Below are positions 1 through 6,005 of a stretch of 6,190 nt of DNA, piece by piece (position 1 is the first letter of the stretch; the number at the start of each line of letters is the position of its first letter). The notes beneath the pieces are model-generated. The model was not told the DNA's origin and made no database searches. It saw nothing but the letters and a program-made list of their open reading frames with translations. A program made the translations under genes and the position numbers. This DNA is from Enterenecus faecium (GTDB taxonomy: Bacteria; Bacillota; Clostridia; Oscillospirales; Oscillospiraceae), in NCBI GenBank assembly GCA_018713215.1, contig DVFO01000071.1:1-6190 (forward strand), in the 5' to 3' direction.

Positions 1-1060
1 TAACGCCGGAGTTGAAGAGCTCGGATTCCAGGAAGATCTGACCGTCGGTAATGGAAATGACGTTGGTGGGAATATAGGCGGACACGTCGCCGGCCTGGGT
101 CTCAATGATGGGCAGGGCGGTCATAGATCCGCCGCCGTATTCCTTGGTCAAGCGGCAGGCCCGCTCCAGCAGACGGGAGTGGAGATAGAACACGTCGCCG
201 GGGTAGGCCTCACGGCCGGGGGACCGCTTAAGCAGCAGAGACAGAGTACGATAGGCCACAGCGTGCTTGGACAGATCATCATAGACGATGAGCACGTCCT
301 TGCCCTTGCTCATAAAGTACTCACCCATGGCCGCACCGGCGTAGGGGGCAATGTATTGCAGAGGAGCGGACTCGCTGGCGGTGGAAGAGACAATGATGGA
401 GTAGTCCATGGCCCCGTGCTTTTTCAGGGTGTCCTGAATGCGGGCCACGGTGGAGGCCTTCTGGCCGATGGCCACGTAAATACAGATCACGTTCTGGCCC
501 TTCTGGTTCAGAATGGTGTCCACGGCAATGGCGGTCTTACCGGTCTGGCGGTCGCCGATGATCAGCTCACGCTGGCCGCGGCCGATGGGCACCATGGCGT
601 CGATGGCCAGGATACCGGTCTGCATGGGCACGTTGACGGGCTCACGGGTGACCACGCCGCTGGCCTCATGCTCGATGGGGCGGGTCTCGGTGGTCTCAAT
701 GGGGCCCAGGCCGTCGATGGGTTGGCCCAGCACGTTGACCACACGGCCCACCAGGGCGTCGCCCACAGGCACGTCGGCGGCACGCCCGGTGCGGCGCACC
801 ACGGTGCCCTCCTTTACCCCTCGCTCGCTGCCCAGCAGCACCACGCCCACGCTGTCCCGGGCCAGGTTCATCACCATACCCTTGACGCCGGTGTCCAGCT
901 CCACCAACTCGCCGTACACCGCCTTGTCCAGGCCGTAGACGGTGGCAATGCCGTCGCCCACTTCCAGCACGGTGCCGGTCTCGTCCCGGCGCACTCGGGT
1001 GTCGTATCCTTGAATCTCCTCCCGCAGGATGGAGACGATCTCTTCGGGGTTGGTTTTCAT
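1..1060 (-). CDS. atpA: F1Fo ATP synthase subunit alpha, partial (3' end outside window)
   Basis: Non-catalytic nucleotide-binding subunit of the cytoplasmic F1 head; three copies alternate with three beta subunits. The first 353 codons are present and the frame is open to the window edge; about 150 residues of the usual ~500 are missing. The protein begins MKTNPEEIVSILREEI. The N-terminal beta-barrel covers about residues 25-95 (GTVLEVGDGIATVYGL). The Walker A loop GDRQTGKT is at residues 169-176 (bases 533-556), the same numbering as in E. coli. The Walker B strand DVLIVYDD is at 255-262, followed by SKHAVAYR and the conserved GREAYPGDVFYLHSRLLERA segment. The arginine finger (SVSRVGG region) lies beyond the edge. 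The ATG at 1058-1060 overlaps the atpH stop as ATGA, and a GAGAGG ribosome binding site lies 8 bases upstream, so translation is probably coupled to atpH. Family assignment is certain. Confidence 0.98.
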   Translation of the reverse strand, partial: MKTNPEEIVSILREEIQGYDTRVRRDETGTVLEVGDGIATVYGLDKAVYGELVELDTGVKGMVMNLARDSVGVVLLGSERGVKEGTVVRRTGRAADVPVGDALVGRVVNVLGQPIDGLGPIETTETRPIEHEASGVVTREPVNVPMQTGILAIDAMVPIGRGQRELIIGDRQTGKTAIAVDTILNQKGQNVICIYVAIGQKASTVARIQDTLKKHGAMDYSIIVSSTASESAPLQYIAPYAGAAMGEYFMSKGKDVLIVYDDLSKHAVAYRTLSLLLKRSPGREAYPGDVFYLHSRLLERACRLTKEYGGGSMTALPIIETQAGDVSAYIPTNVISITDGQIFLESELFNSGV

Positions 1061-1581
1061 GCCATTCGCCTCTCTTCCAGTTGCCGGAACATGCCGGTCA
1101 GCGTCCCCTGGACGCTCTTGTCATAGGTCACGCCCTCGATATCCAGCACGAAGCCGCCGATGAGGTCGGGCTGGGTGTGAATGTCAAAGACCACATCCTT
1201 CTTGCGGTGCAGATGACACAGGGTCTTTCTGAGCTTTTCCAGCTCCTCCTCCTGGGGCACCCGGGCACAGGTCAGGCGGCAGCGGGCCGCACCCCGGTCC
1301 TCCAGGGCGATGTCGTGGAAGGCCTCCACGATCTGGGGCAGCAGAGCCATGCGGCCCTTGTCTGCCAGCAGAGAATAGAAGCTGAGCAGAATCCGGTGTC
1401 CGTCCAGCATGGGCAGCCGAGCCAGAACACGCTCCTTCTCCTCTGCTTGTACCGCAGGAGAGCAAAGGCTCTCCCACAGCTCCTGGTTCTCCATCAGCCG
1501 CTGGGCTGTGAGGTCCAGGGTGCCCTCGTTGGGGTAAATCCCGTAGAGGGCCTGGGCATAACGGCGGGCCAACTCACTCAT
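1057..1581 (-). CDS. atpH: F1Fo ATP synthase subunit delta
   Basis: Peripheral-stalk subunit (OSCP homologue) that sits on top of the F1 head and ties it to the b-subunit stalk so that alpha3beta3 does not turn with the rotor. It is 174 residues, normal for the family (about 175-185). The N-terminal helical domain starts MSELARRYAQALYGI, the typical RRYAxAL opening. The C-terminal domain carries the diagnostic DLIGGFVLDIEG at residues 139-150, followed by a basic-acidic tail. The start ATG overlaps the atpF stop (ATGA, 1578-1581) and the stop overlaps the atpA start (ATGA, 1057-1060). The upstream ribosome binding site is weak (AGGTGAG within the end of atpF), which fits translational coupling. 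The sequence is more divergent than alpha or c, as is usual for delta; position in the operon confirms the call. Confidence 0.96.
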   Translation of the reverse strand: MSELARRYAQALYGIYPNEGTLDLTAQRLMENQELWESLCSPAVQAEEKERVLARLPMLDGHRILLSFYSLLADKGRMALLPQIVEAFHDIALEDRGAARCRLTCARVPQEEELEKLRKTLCHLHRKKDVVFDIHTQPDLIGGFVLDIEGVTYDKSVQGTLTGMFRQLEERRMA

Positions 1582-2066
1582 GCCTGCTCACCTACTTCCG
1601 AAAGAAATTCGTCCACAAAGGCCTTGTCATCGTTGCCGTCCATGGACCGGCCTGCGGCCTTGGCGGCGGCCAGCAGGGCCAGAGAGGCCACCTCCTGGCG
1701 GGCACCCCGGAGCATGTTCTCCCGCTCCGAAGCGATCTGGGCCTGGGCCTCACGGTGTAGCCGCTGGGCCTCGCTCTGGGCCTCGGCCACGGTGCCATCG
1801 TACACCCGCTGGGCACGGGTCTGGGCGTCGGAGACGATCTTGGCCGCCTCCTGGTGGGCGTCCTGGAGCTGGCCCTCGTACTGGGCCTTCAGCTCCTGGG
1901 CCTGGCGGTTGCCCGCCTGGGCGGCGTCAATCTCCTGCTGCACCAGCTGGGCCCGCTGCTCCAGCACGGCATTGACCTTGCCAAAGAGCACCTTGCGCAG
2001 GATGACGTACAGCACCAGCAGGTTGATGATGGTAAAGATGATGGTGGAAAGATGGAACTCCAGCAT
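1578..2066 (-). CDS. atpF: F1Fo ATP synthase subunit b
   Basis: Membrane-anchored peripheral-stalk subunit, normally a dimer, linking the Fo a subunit to delta and alpha. It is 162 residues, the usual size. A single N-terminal membrane helix covers about residues 6-26 (LSTIIFTIINLLVLYVILRK), followed by a long Ala/Gln/Glu/Arg-rich, highly charged helix (about 30-140) expected to form the right-handed coiled coil. The motif LRKVLFGKVNAVLEQR just after the membrane is typical of bacterial b subunits. The start ATG at 2064-2066 lies 14 bases after the atpE stop and is preceded by a run of G residues ending GGGGGGAG about six bases upstream. There is only one b-type gene here, so a homodimer is expected, not the b/b' pair of phototrophs. 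The C terminus overlaps the atpH start. Confidence 0.97.
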   Translation of the reverse strand: MLEFHLSTIIFTIINLLVLYVILRKVLFGKVNAVLEQRAQLVQQEIDAAQAGNRQAQELKAQYEGQLQDAHQEAAKIVSDAQTRAQRVYDGTVAEAQSEAQRLHREAQAQIASERENMLRGARQEVASLALLAAAKAAGRSMDGNDDKAFVDEFLSEVGEQA

Positions 2067-2080
2067 GGGAGGCTCCCCCC

Positions 2081-2299
2081 TTAACCCATAAAGATGATCA
2101 GCAGAGCGGTGATGAAGCCGAAGATGGCGGTACCTTCTGCCATAGCGCAGCCCAGCAGCAGGGCGCTGTTGATCTTGCCGGAAGCCTCGGGCTGACGGGC
2201 AATGGCCTCGCTGGCCTTACCAGTGGCAACACCGATGCCGATACCAGCGCCGATTCCAGTGAACACAGACAGAGCTGCAGCAATGATTCCGATAGACAT
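2081..2299 (-). CDS. atpE: F1Fo ATP synthase subunit c (proteolipid ring)
   Basis: Rotor-ring subunit of Fo that carries the coupling ion across the membrane. It is 72 residues forming a two-helix hairpin. Helix 1 contains the glycine-repeat packing motif GIGAGIGIG (residues 15-23). The polar loop is ARQPEA (34-39), the F1-contact signature. Helix 2 (about 43-70) holds the ion-binding carboxylate Glu55 in AMAEGTAIFGF. Positions matching the Na+ ligands Gln32 and Ser66 of the Ilyobacter tartaricus ring are Ile22 and Gly56 by hand alignment, so H+ coupling is predicted. A strong AGGAGG ribosome binding site (2308-2313) is placed 8 bases from the ATG, the best in the operon, consistent with the need for many c copies per enzyme. 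The gene lies between atpB and atpF. Confidence 0.98.
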   Translation of the reverse strand: MSIGIIAAALSVFTGIGAGIGIGVATGKASEAIARQPEASGKINSALLLGCAMAEGTAIFGFITALLIIFMG

Positions 2300-2339
2300 A
2301 ATAAGTTCCTCCTGTTAATTCCATGTTTTGTTGATAGAT

Positions 2340-3041
2340 TTACTCTTCCTCTTTGATGCCCTCGCCCACAAACTGAGTGGTCAGGAACACAAAGACAACG
2401 GTTTGGATCAACCCGTCAAACAGGTCGAAATAGATGCTGAACACCGCCGGGAACAGAATCGGGGCCACAAATTTCAGCATTTCCATGATGATGAAGGCGC
2501 CCAGCACGTTGCCGAACAGTCGCATACACAATGCCAGGGGCCGGATGGCCACCTCCATCAGGTTGATGGGCAGCAGCAGGGGCATAGGCTCGGCAAACCG
2601 TTTCAGGCCGCCCACCAGTCCGTTGTATCGAAACTGGGAGCCGTAGATCAGCAGCATACTCAGAATGGCCAAACCTGCCGTGACGCTCACATCCTTGGTG
2701 GGCGGGGCAAAGCCGAAGATGCCGATGATGTTGGCAAAGCCGATGTACAGCGCTACGGTACCAAGCCAGGGGGCAAAGGGTCTCCAGTGTTCCCCAATGT
2801 TGGTCTTGACAAAGCCATTGAGAAACTCCACTGCGCTCTCCAGGGCCACCTGCACCTTACCCGGGTTCTCTACCTTTAAATTCCGGGTCAGACACACAGA
2901 GGCCAAGATGAGCACCGCCATGACAATCCACGATACCACCACCGACTGCGACACCTTGATGCCGCCCAGCAGGGGGATGGTAAATGCCGTGGGTGTCCCC
3001 AGCTCTTCCAGCAGCATTTCCTTGAATGCATCCAAACACAT
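2340..3041 (-). CDS. atpB: F1Fo ATP synthase subunit a
   Basis: Integral membrane subunit that forms the two ion half-channels against the c ring. From the ATG at 3039-3041 it is 233 residues (numbering from there). Hydrophobic segments lie at about 34-51, 92-111, 120-137, 155-189 and 192-225. The essential arginine is Arg174 in MRLFGN, equivalent to E. coli Arg210. The PTKDVSVT stretch (about 114-121) matches the conserved PTxDxxxT motif, and Gln213 in GLIQTVVFVFLT matches the conserved C-terminal Gln. Start choice is uncertain. A perfect anti-Shine-Dalgarno match GAGGTGAT runs into the ATG and is best spaced for a TTG at 3033-3035, while a GTG at 3072-3074 would add 11 residues without family similarity. 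I list the ATG as the middle option. The gene is first in the operon; no atpI precedes it. About 40 bases separate its stop from atpE. Confidence 0.95.
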   Translation of the reverse strand: MCLDAFKEMLLEELGTPTAFTIPLLGGIKVSQSVVVSWIVMAVLILASVCLTRNLKVENPGKVQVALESAVEFLNGFVKTNIGEHWRPFAPWLGTVALYIGFANIIGIFGFAPPTKDVSVTAGLAILSMLLIYGSQFRYNGLVGGLKRFAEPMPLLLPINLMEVAIRPLALCMRLFGNVLGAFIIMEMLKFVAPILFPAVFSIYFDLFDGLIQTVVFVFLTTQFVGEGIKEEE

Positions 3042-3062
3042 CACCTCGTTTTCGCGTGTGCC

Positions 3063-3091
3063 ATTGTACCCCACTCCCCCCCTTCCCGTAA
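3063..3091 (-). promoter_or_regulatory. Candidate promoter of the ATP synthase operon
   Basis: On the minus strand a TACAAT -10 box (3063-3068) lies 17 bases from a poor -35 (TTACGG, 3086-3091, two of six matches). Predicted transcription start is near 3056, giving a leader of about 15 bases before the atpB ATG. The spacer is G-rich and the -35 overlaps a palindrome, so this would suit a promoter needing an activator. No better sigma-70 pair was found upstream of atpB by eye, but the evidence is weak. Confidence 0.35.
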
Positions 3092-3099
3092 GGCTTACG
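3087..3099. promoter_or_regulatory. Perfect palindrome CGTAAG-G-CTTACG, candidate operator
   Basis: A 6+1+6 perfect inverted repeat in the region between the divergent atpB and kinase genes. It overlaps the putative -35 of the atp promoter. It shares GTAAG/CTTAC half-sites with the larger palindrome at 3112-3140, which suggests that one DNA-binding protein uses both. Function is inferred. Confidence 0.4.
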
Positions 3100-3111
3100 A
3101 AAGTAAAAAAA

Positions 3112-3140
3112 GTAAGAAAAACAGCGAATGTGTTTCTTAC
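3112..3140. promoter_or_regulatory. Long interrupted palindrome (GTAAGAAA...TTTCTTAC), candidate operator
   Basis: The arms GTAAGAAA (3112-3119) and TTTCTTAC (3133-3140) match perfectly. After one mismatch the inner ACA/TGT also pairs, giving 12-base arms with one mismatch around a 5-base centre. It sits about 57-85 bases upstream of the predicted start of the kinase transcript and a similar distance from the predicted atp start. That position fits an activator site, and the response regulator encoded next door is the obvious candidate binder. A hairpin role in RNA is less likely because the element lies upstream of both predicted transcripts. Confidence 0.45.
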
Positions 3141-3161
3141 CGTTCTCTCCCAGGGTTTGGT

Positions 3162-3190
3162 TTGACAGTCTTCCCCCTTTTTACTATACT
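3162..3190 (+). promoter_or_regulatory. Near-consensus sigma-70/sigma-A promoter for the two-component genes
   Basis: TTGACA (3162-3167, six of six) is followed by a 17-base spacer and TATACT (3185-3190, five of six). Transcription should start near 3196-3197, about 15 bases before the kinase ATG, leaving just enough leader for the ribosome binding site GGGGGAG (3200-3206). The location and fit are good enough to expect fairly strong basal expression. Confidence 0.78.
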
Positions 3191-3211
3191 GATAGAAAAG
3201 GGGGAGTTTTC

Positions 3212-4828
3212 ATGTCCACACCGTCCGGGGCCTCCATTCGGGCTCGCATGACCCGAATGAACCTCATTGTCGTCATCGTCTCCATCGTCCTGTCCACGGC
3301 GGGAAACCTGTATTTCACCCTCCACAACAGTCAGGATGCCTTAGACAGTACCCTGGTCAACTCCGCCTCCATCCTCTCCCGGATTGACCTGATTCAAGAG
3401 GCCCTGGAGGGGAAGCGCTCCACCCAGGAGCTGGCGGAGTTTTTGGATGAGGCCACCCAGAACACCCGGGACATAGACCTCATCTTGGTGGGTGACACCC
3501 AGTCCAATCTGCTCTACGCCCCGGACCACGACCTGGTGGACACCCCCTACTCCGCCACCGCCCAGACCGATGCCCTGGCAGGGGCCGCCCCCTACACCTC
3601 CGACGAGACCGGGCCTATGGGCTCGGAGCACTCCGCCTACGCCCCCATCCGGGACGATGCCGGCAATGTCATCGGCTTTATCATTGTAGGCGTATACTTC
3701 CGCAGCATGGCCCAGCTCACCCGCCACACCGTGGTTGTCCTGTCGGTGGTGGGGTTGGCCGCAGCGGTGGTGGGCTCCACCCTGGCCCTGCGCCTGTCCA
3801 AGCGCATCAAGGACTCCCTCATGGGCTATGAGCCCGATGCCTTTGTCCACCGCTTCCACCAGCGGGAGGACATCATGGACGCCCTGGAGGAGGGTATCAT
3901 GGCCATTGACCGGGACAAAAAGCTCATCTTCCTCAACACCGCCGCCGCGGAGATGTTCTCCCTCAACCGGGACGAGGTGCTGGGCCAGTCCCTGTCCGAC
4001 TTCTATCCCCGCTCCACCCTGGACCGCATTCTCCGCACGGGAAAGCCGGAGTACAGTGTGAGCATCAACTCTTTAAAGAATGTACGGGTGCTGGCTGACC
4101 GCCTGCCCCTGTACGAGGACGGCCAGCTCAACGGAGCGGTGAGCATTTTCCGAAACCGCACCGAGCTGGCACGGATGGCCGACGACCTCACCGGCGTGCG
4201 CCACATGGTGGATGCCATGCGGGCCTACACCCACGAGTTTTTGAACAAGCTCCACGTGATTTTGGGTCTTCTGCAAATTGGAGAGCCGGAAAAGGCCCAG
4301 CAGTACATCATGGACACCACCCAAATCCACCGGGAGGCGGTGAACCGCATCATGAACCAGCTCCATGAGCCGTCGGTGGCCGCCCTGTTGGTAGGCAAGA
4401 CCAGCCGGGCCAACGAGCTGGGCATCCGCCTGACCCTGGACCGGGAGAGCGGACTGAGCGAGGACAGCGACTGGCTGCCCTCGGACGCTTACGTGACCAT
4501 CTTGGGCAACCTCATTGAAAACGCCATTGAGGTGCTCAACCAGTCCCGCAGCGCCACCAAGGAGATTTTCGTCAGCATCCGGGAGAACCCGGACAGCCTG
4601 CTGTTGTGCGTGGAGGACACCGGACCCGGCATCCCCACCGTACTGCGCAACACCATGTTCCAGCGGGGCGCCTCCACCAAGGGCCGCCACCGGGGCACCG
4701 GGCTGTCCCTGGTGCAGGAAGTGGTAGAGGCCTACCACGGGGACATCCGGGTGGAGTCGGAGAGCGGCGTGGGCACCTCATTTTTCATCAGCTTTTGCCG
4801 GGAGGAACTGCCCGGAGAGAAGGAGTGA
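3212..4828 (+). CDS. Sensor histidine kinase, DcuS/CitA family
   Basis: Membrane sensor kinase of 538 residues, the usual size of the DcuS/CitA/MalK group. Order: TM1 about 17-36; extracytoplasmic PAS-like sensor domain about 38-168; TM2 about 173-193; the family's RIKDSLMGYEP linker (198-208) leading into a cytoplasmic PAS domain (about 215-320); SPOB-type dimerisation helix with HEFLNKLH, phosphoacceptor His341; and an HATPase domain with N-box NLIENA (433-438), G1 DTGPG (469-473) and G2 GRHRGTGL (491-498). It should autophosphorylate and pass phosphate to the regulator that overlaps it. The sensor domain lacks the RxxH and RxF/K carboxylate ligands of DcuS and CitA (Leu100/Ala103 and Ser141 here, by hand alignment), so the signal is unknown. 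The ATG at 3212 follows GGGGGAG and lies downstream of the promoter; an in-frame ATG at 3128 lies upstream of that promoter and is rejected. Confidence 0.95.
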   Translation: MSTPSGASIRARMTRMNLIVVIVSIVLSTAGNLYFTLHNSQDALDSTLVNSASILSRIDLIQEALEGKRSTQELAEFLDEATQNTRDIDLILVGDTQSNLLYAPDHDLVDTPYSATAQTDALAGAAPYTSDETGPMGSEHSAYAPIRDDAGNVIGFIIVGVYFRSMAQLTRHTVVVLSVVGLAAAVVGSTLALRLSKRIKDSLMGYEPDAFVHRFHQREDIMDALEEGIMAIDRDKKLIFLNTAAAEMFSLNRDEVLGQSLSDFYPRSTLDRILRTGKPEYSVSINSLKNVRVLADRLPLYEDGQLNGAVSIFRNRTELARMADDLTGVRHMVDAMRAYTHEFLNKLHVILGLLQIGEPEKAQQYIMDTTQIHREAVNRIMNQLHEPSVAALLVGKTSRANELGIRLTLDRESGLSEDSDWLPSDAYVTILGNLIENAIEVLNQSRSATKEIFVSIRENPDSLLLCVEDTGPGIPTVLRNTMFQRGASTKGRHRGTGLSLVQEVVEAYHGDIRVESESGVGTSFFISFCREELPGEKE

Positions 4829-5502
4829 ACCCCTTGTATCGAGTCGTCATTGTAGAGGATGACCCCATGGTCTCCCTGTTAAACCGCACATTCACCGAGA
4901 AGGACTCCCGGTTCCATGTGGTGCAGACCTGCTCGGATGGCCGGGCCGCTCTGGAGTGGCTGAGCCACAACCCCGCCGACCTGGTGATTCTGGACGTGTA
5001 CATGCCCCTGTGCACCGGAGTGGAGCTGCTGCGGGCCCTGCGGGCTCAGGCCATCCCCGTGGACGCCATCATGGTCACCGCGGCCAACGACGCCGCCTCG
5101 GTGGACACCCTTTTAAAGATGGGTGTGGTGGACTACCTGGTCAAGCCCTTCACTTATGAGCGGTTCCAGCAGGCCCTGGACACCTTCTGCCGCCACAAAG
5201 AGGCCGTCCACGGCCAGGCGGTGACCCAGGGAGAGCTGGATAAGCTGTTTGCGCCCCCGGACAGCGGGGACCGTTCCGCCCCCAAGGGGCTCCAGGAGAG
5301 CACCCTAAAGCTCATTCGGGACTGTCTCCACGCCGCCCCCGTCCAGGGGCTGCCCAGTGAGGCCATCTCCAAGCAGACCAACCTGTCGGTGGTCACGGTG
5401 CGCCGCTACGCCAACTACCTGGTGGAGCGTGGGGAGGCCTGCTCCACCGTCAACTATGACACTGGGGGCCGTCCCTGCCGCCTGTATCAGCTGAAAAAGT
5501 AA
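4825..5502 (+). CDS. Response regulator, CitB/DcuR/MalR family
   Basis: DNA-binding partner of the upstream kinase, 225 residues from the GTG at 4825. The receiver domain covers about 5-122: acidic pair Asp12/Asp13 in VEDDPMV, phosphoacceptor Asp57 in LVILDVYMP, switch Thr85 in MVTAAND, and Lys107 in VKPF. A linker with ELDKLF follows. The C-terminal helix-turn-helix is around 175-205 (SEAISKQTNLSVVTVRRYANYLVERGE), ending in YDTGGRPCRLYQL, the family's usual GRP tail. Its GTG overlaps the kinase stop (GTGA), implying coupled translation. A TTG at 4834 is an alternative: AGGAG lies 8 bases before it, and MYRVVIVEDD would match the usual family N terminus better. Relatives control carboxylate transport and fermentation genes; here no such target is in view. 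The palindromes at 3087-3140 are the nearest plausible binding sites. Confidence 0.95.
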   Translation: MNPLYRVVIVEDDPMVSLLNRTFTEKDSRFHVVQTCSDGRAALEWLSHNPADLVILDVYMPLCTGVELLRALRAQAIPVDAIMVTAANDAASVDTLLKMGVVDYLVKPFTYERFQQALDTFCRHKEAVHGQAVTQGELDKLFAPPDSGDRSAPKGLQESTLKLIRDCLHAAPVQGLPSEAISKQTNLSVVTVRRYANYLVERGEACSTVNYDTGGRPCRLYQLKK

Positions 5503-5547
5503 AAAAGATGTGCCGTAGAAGGTCATTCCTCTACGGCACATCTTTTT
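5502..5547. terminator. Bidirectional rho-independent terminator
   Basis: Perfect 18-bp inverted repeat: left arm 5502-5519 (AAAAAGATGTGCCGTAGA), right arm 5530-5547, around a 10-base centre in which GG/CC (5521-5522 with 5528-5529) can extend the stem. The arm ends give a U-tract in either direction. It begins at the last base of the response regulator stop and ends 5 bases before the flavodoxin stop, so it should end both convergent transcripts. Confidence 0.93.
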
Positions 5548-5552
5548 CTTTG

Positions 5553-5984
5553 TTATGCGTTGGCCAGTCGGGCGCCCAGGTTCCTGCACACCTCCAGGGC
5601 CTCGGCGTCGGGGGTCTCGTTGACCATGAGGCCCTCCTCATCCAGCAGGTTGGCTCCGGTGCTCTGGGTGCGCTCCACCCAGTCCCGCATCCACTGTCCG
5701 TCGCCCCAGCCGTAGGACCCGAACAGGGCCACGGTGTGGCCGCCCAGCTGACCCTCCAGCTGGGTGAAGAAGGGCTCGAACTCGGACTCCTCTAGTACCT
5801 CCGCCCCCATGGCGGGGCAGCCTAAGGCCAGCTTGTCATATTCCAGGGCCTGCTGCGGGGTGACGGCGGATACCTCCATCAGGTCGCAGTCCGCCCCGGC
5901 TCCGGTAACGCCCTCGGCAATGGCCTGGGCCATCTGCTGGGTGTTCCCGGTCTGACTCCAATAGATCACAGCTACTTTACTCAT
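5553..5984 (-). CDS. Short-chain flavodoxin
   Basis: Small FMN-binding electron carrier of the cytoplasm, 143 residues, which typically replaces ferredoxin in low-potential electron transfer, often under iron shortage. The FMN phosphate loop is SQTGNT at residues 10-15, following the beta-1 strand VAVIYW. The 60s loop is GCPAMGAEVLEESEFEPF (55-72), and the 90s loop is FGSYGWGDGQWMRDW (88-102), with Trp93 expected to stack on the flavin. These closely resemble the Clostridium beijerinckii flavodoxin. Where that protein has Met-Gly-Asp in the flavin-contact loop, this one has Met59-Gly60-Ala61. There is no 20-residue insertion, so it is the short-chain type. The ATG has a strong AGGAGG 8 bases upstream (5993-5998). 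It appears to be a single-gene unit, ending at the shared terminator. The exact redox partner is not evident. Confidence 0.96.
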   Translation of the reverse strand: MSKVAVIYWSQTGNTQQMAQAIAEGVTGAGADCDLMEVSAVTPQQALEYDKLALGCPAMGAEVLEESEFEPFFTQLEGQLGGHTVALFGSYGWGDGQWMRDWVERTQSTGANLLDEEGLMVNETPDAEALEVCRNLGARLANA

Positions 5985-6005
5985 GTGTATGACCTCCTAA
6001 AAGAT

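Noticed and set aside
179..1126. Long open frame on the plus strand opposite atpA (315 codons), and a second one at 513-938
   Set aside because: Both are antisense to clear atpA coding sequence, rich in Gly/His/Val or Ser/Pro from codon bias in GC-rich DNA, and show no domain features.
1081..2091. Plus-strand open frame of 336 codons across atpH and atpF
   Set aside because: Antisense shadow of two well-supported genes; low-complexity Ser/Trp/Ala-rich product with no recognisable motif.
2081..2299. Na+-translocating ATP synthase
   Set aside because: The c subunit lacks the Gln and Ser/Thr ligands at the positions used by Na+-binding rings, so there is no sequence support.
3128..3211. Upstream extension of the kinase from an in-frame ATG at 3128
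   Set aside because: It would begin upstream of the near-consensus promoter, has no good ribosome binding site, and adds 28 residues unlike the family. The ATG at 3212 has GGGGGAG at proper spacing.
4073..4738. Minus-strand open frames opposite the kinase (also 3341-3859)
   Set aside because: Gly/His/Val-rich antisense frames typical of shadows of high-GC genes; no start signals or motifs.
4606..4824. Upstream extension of the response regulator frame
   Set aside because: It lies wholly inside the kinase ATPase domain in another frame, with His/Gly/Arg-rich composition; the regulator's family similarity begins at VVIVEDD just after the GTG at 4825.
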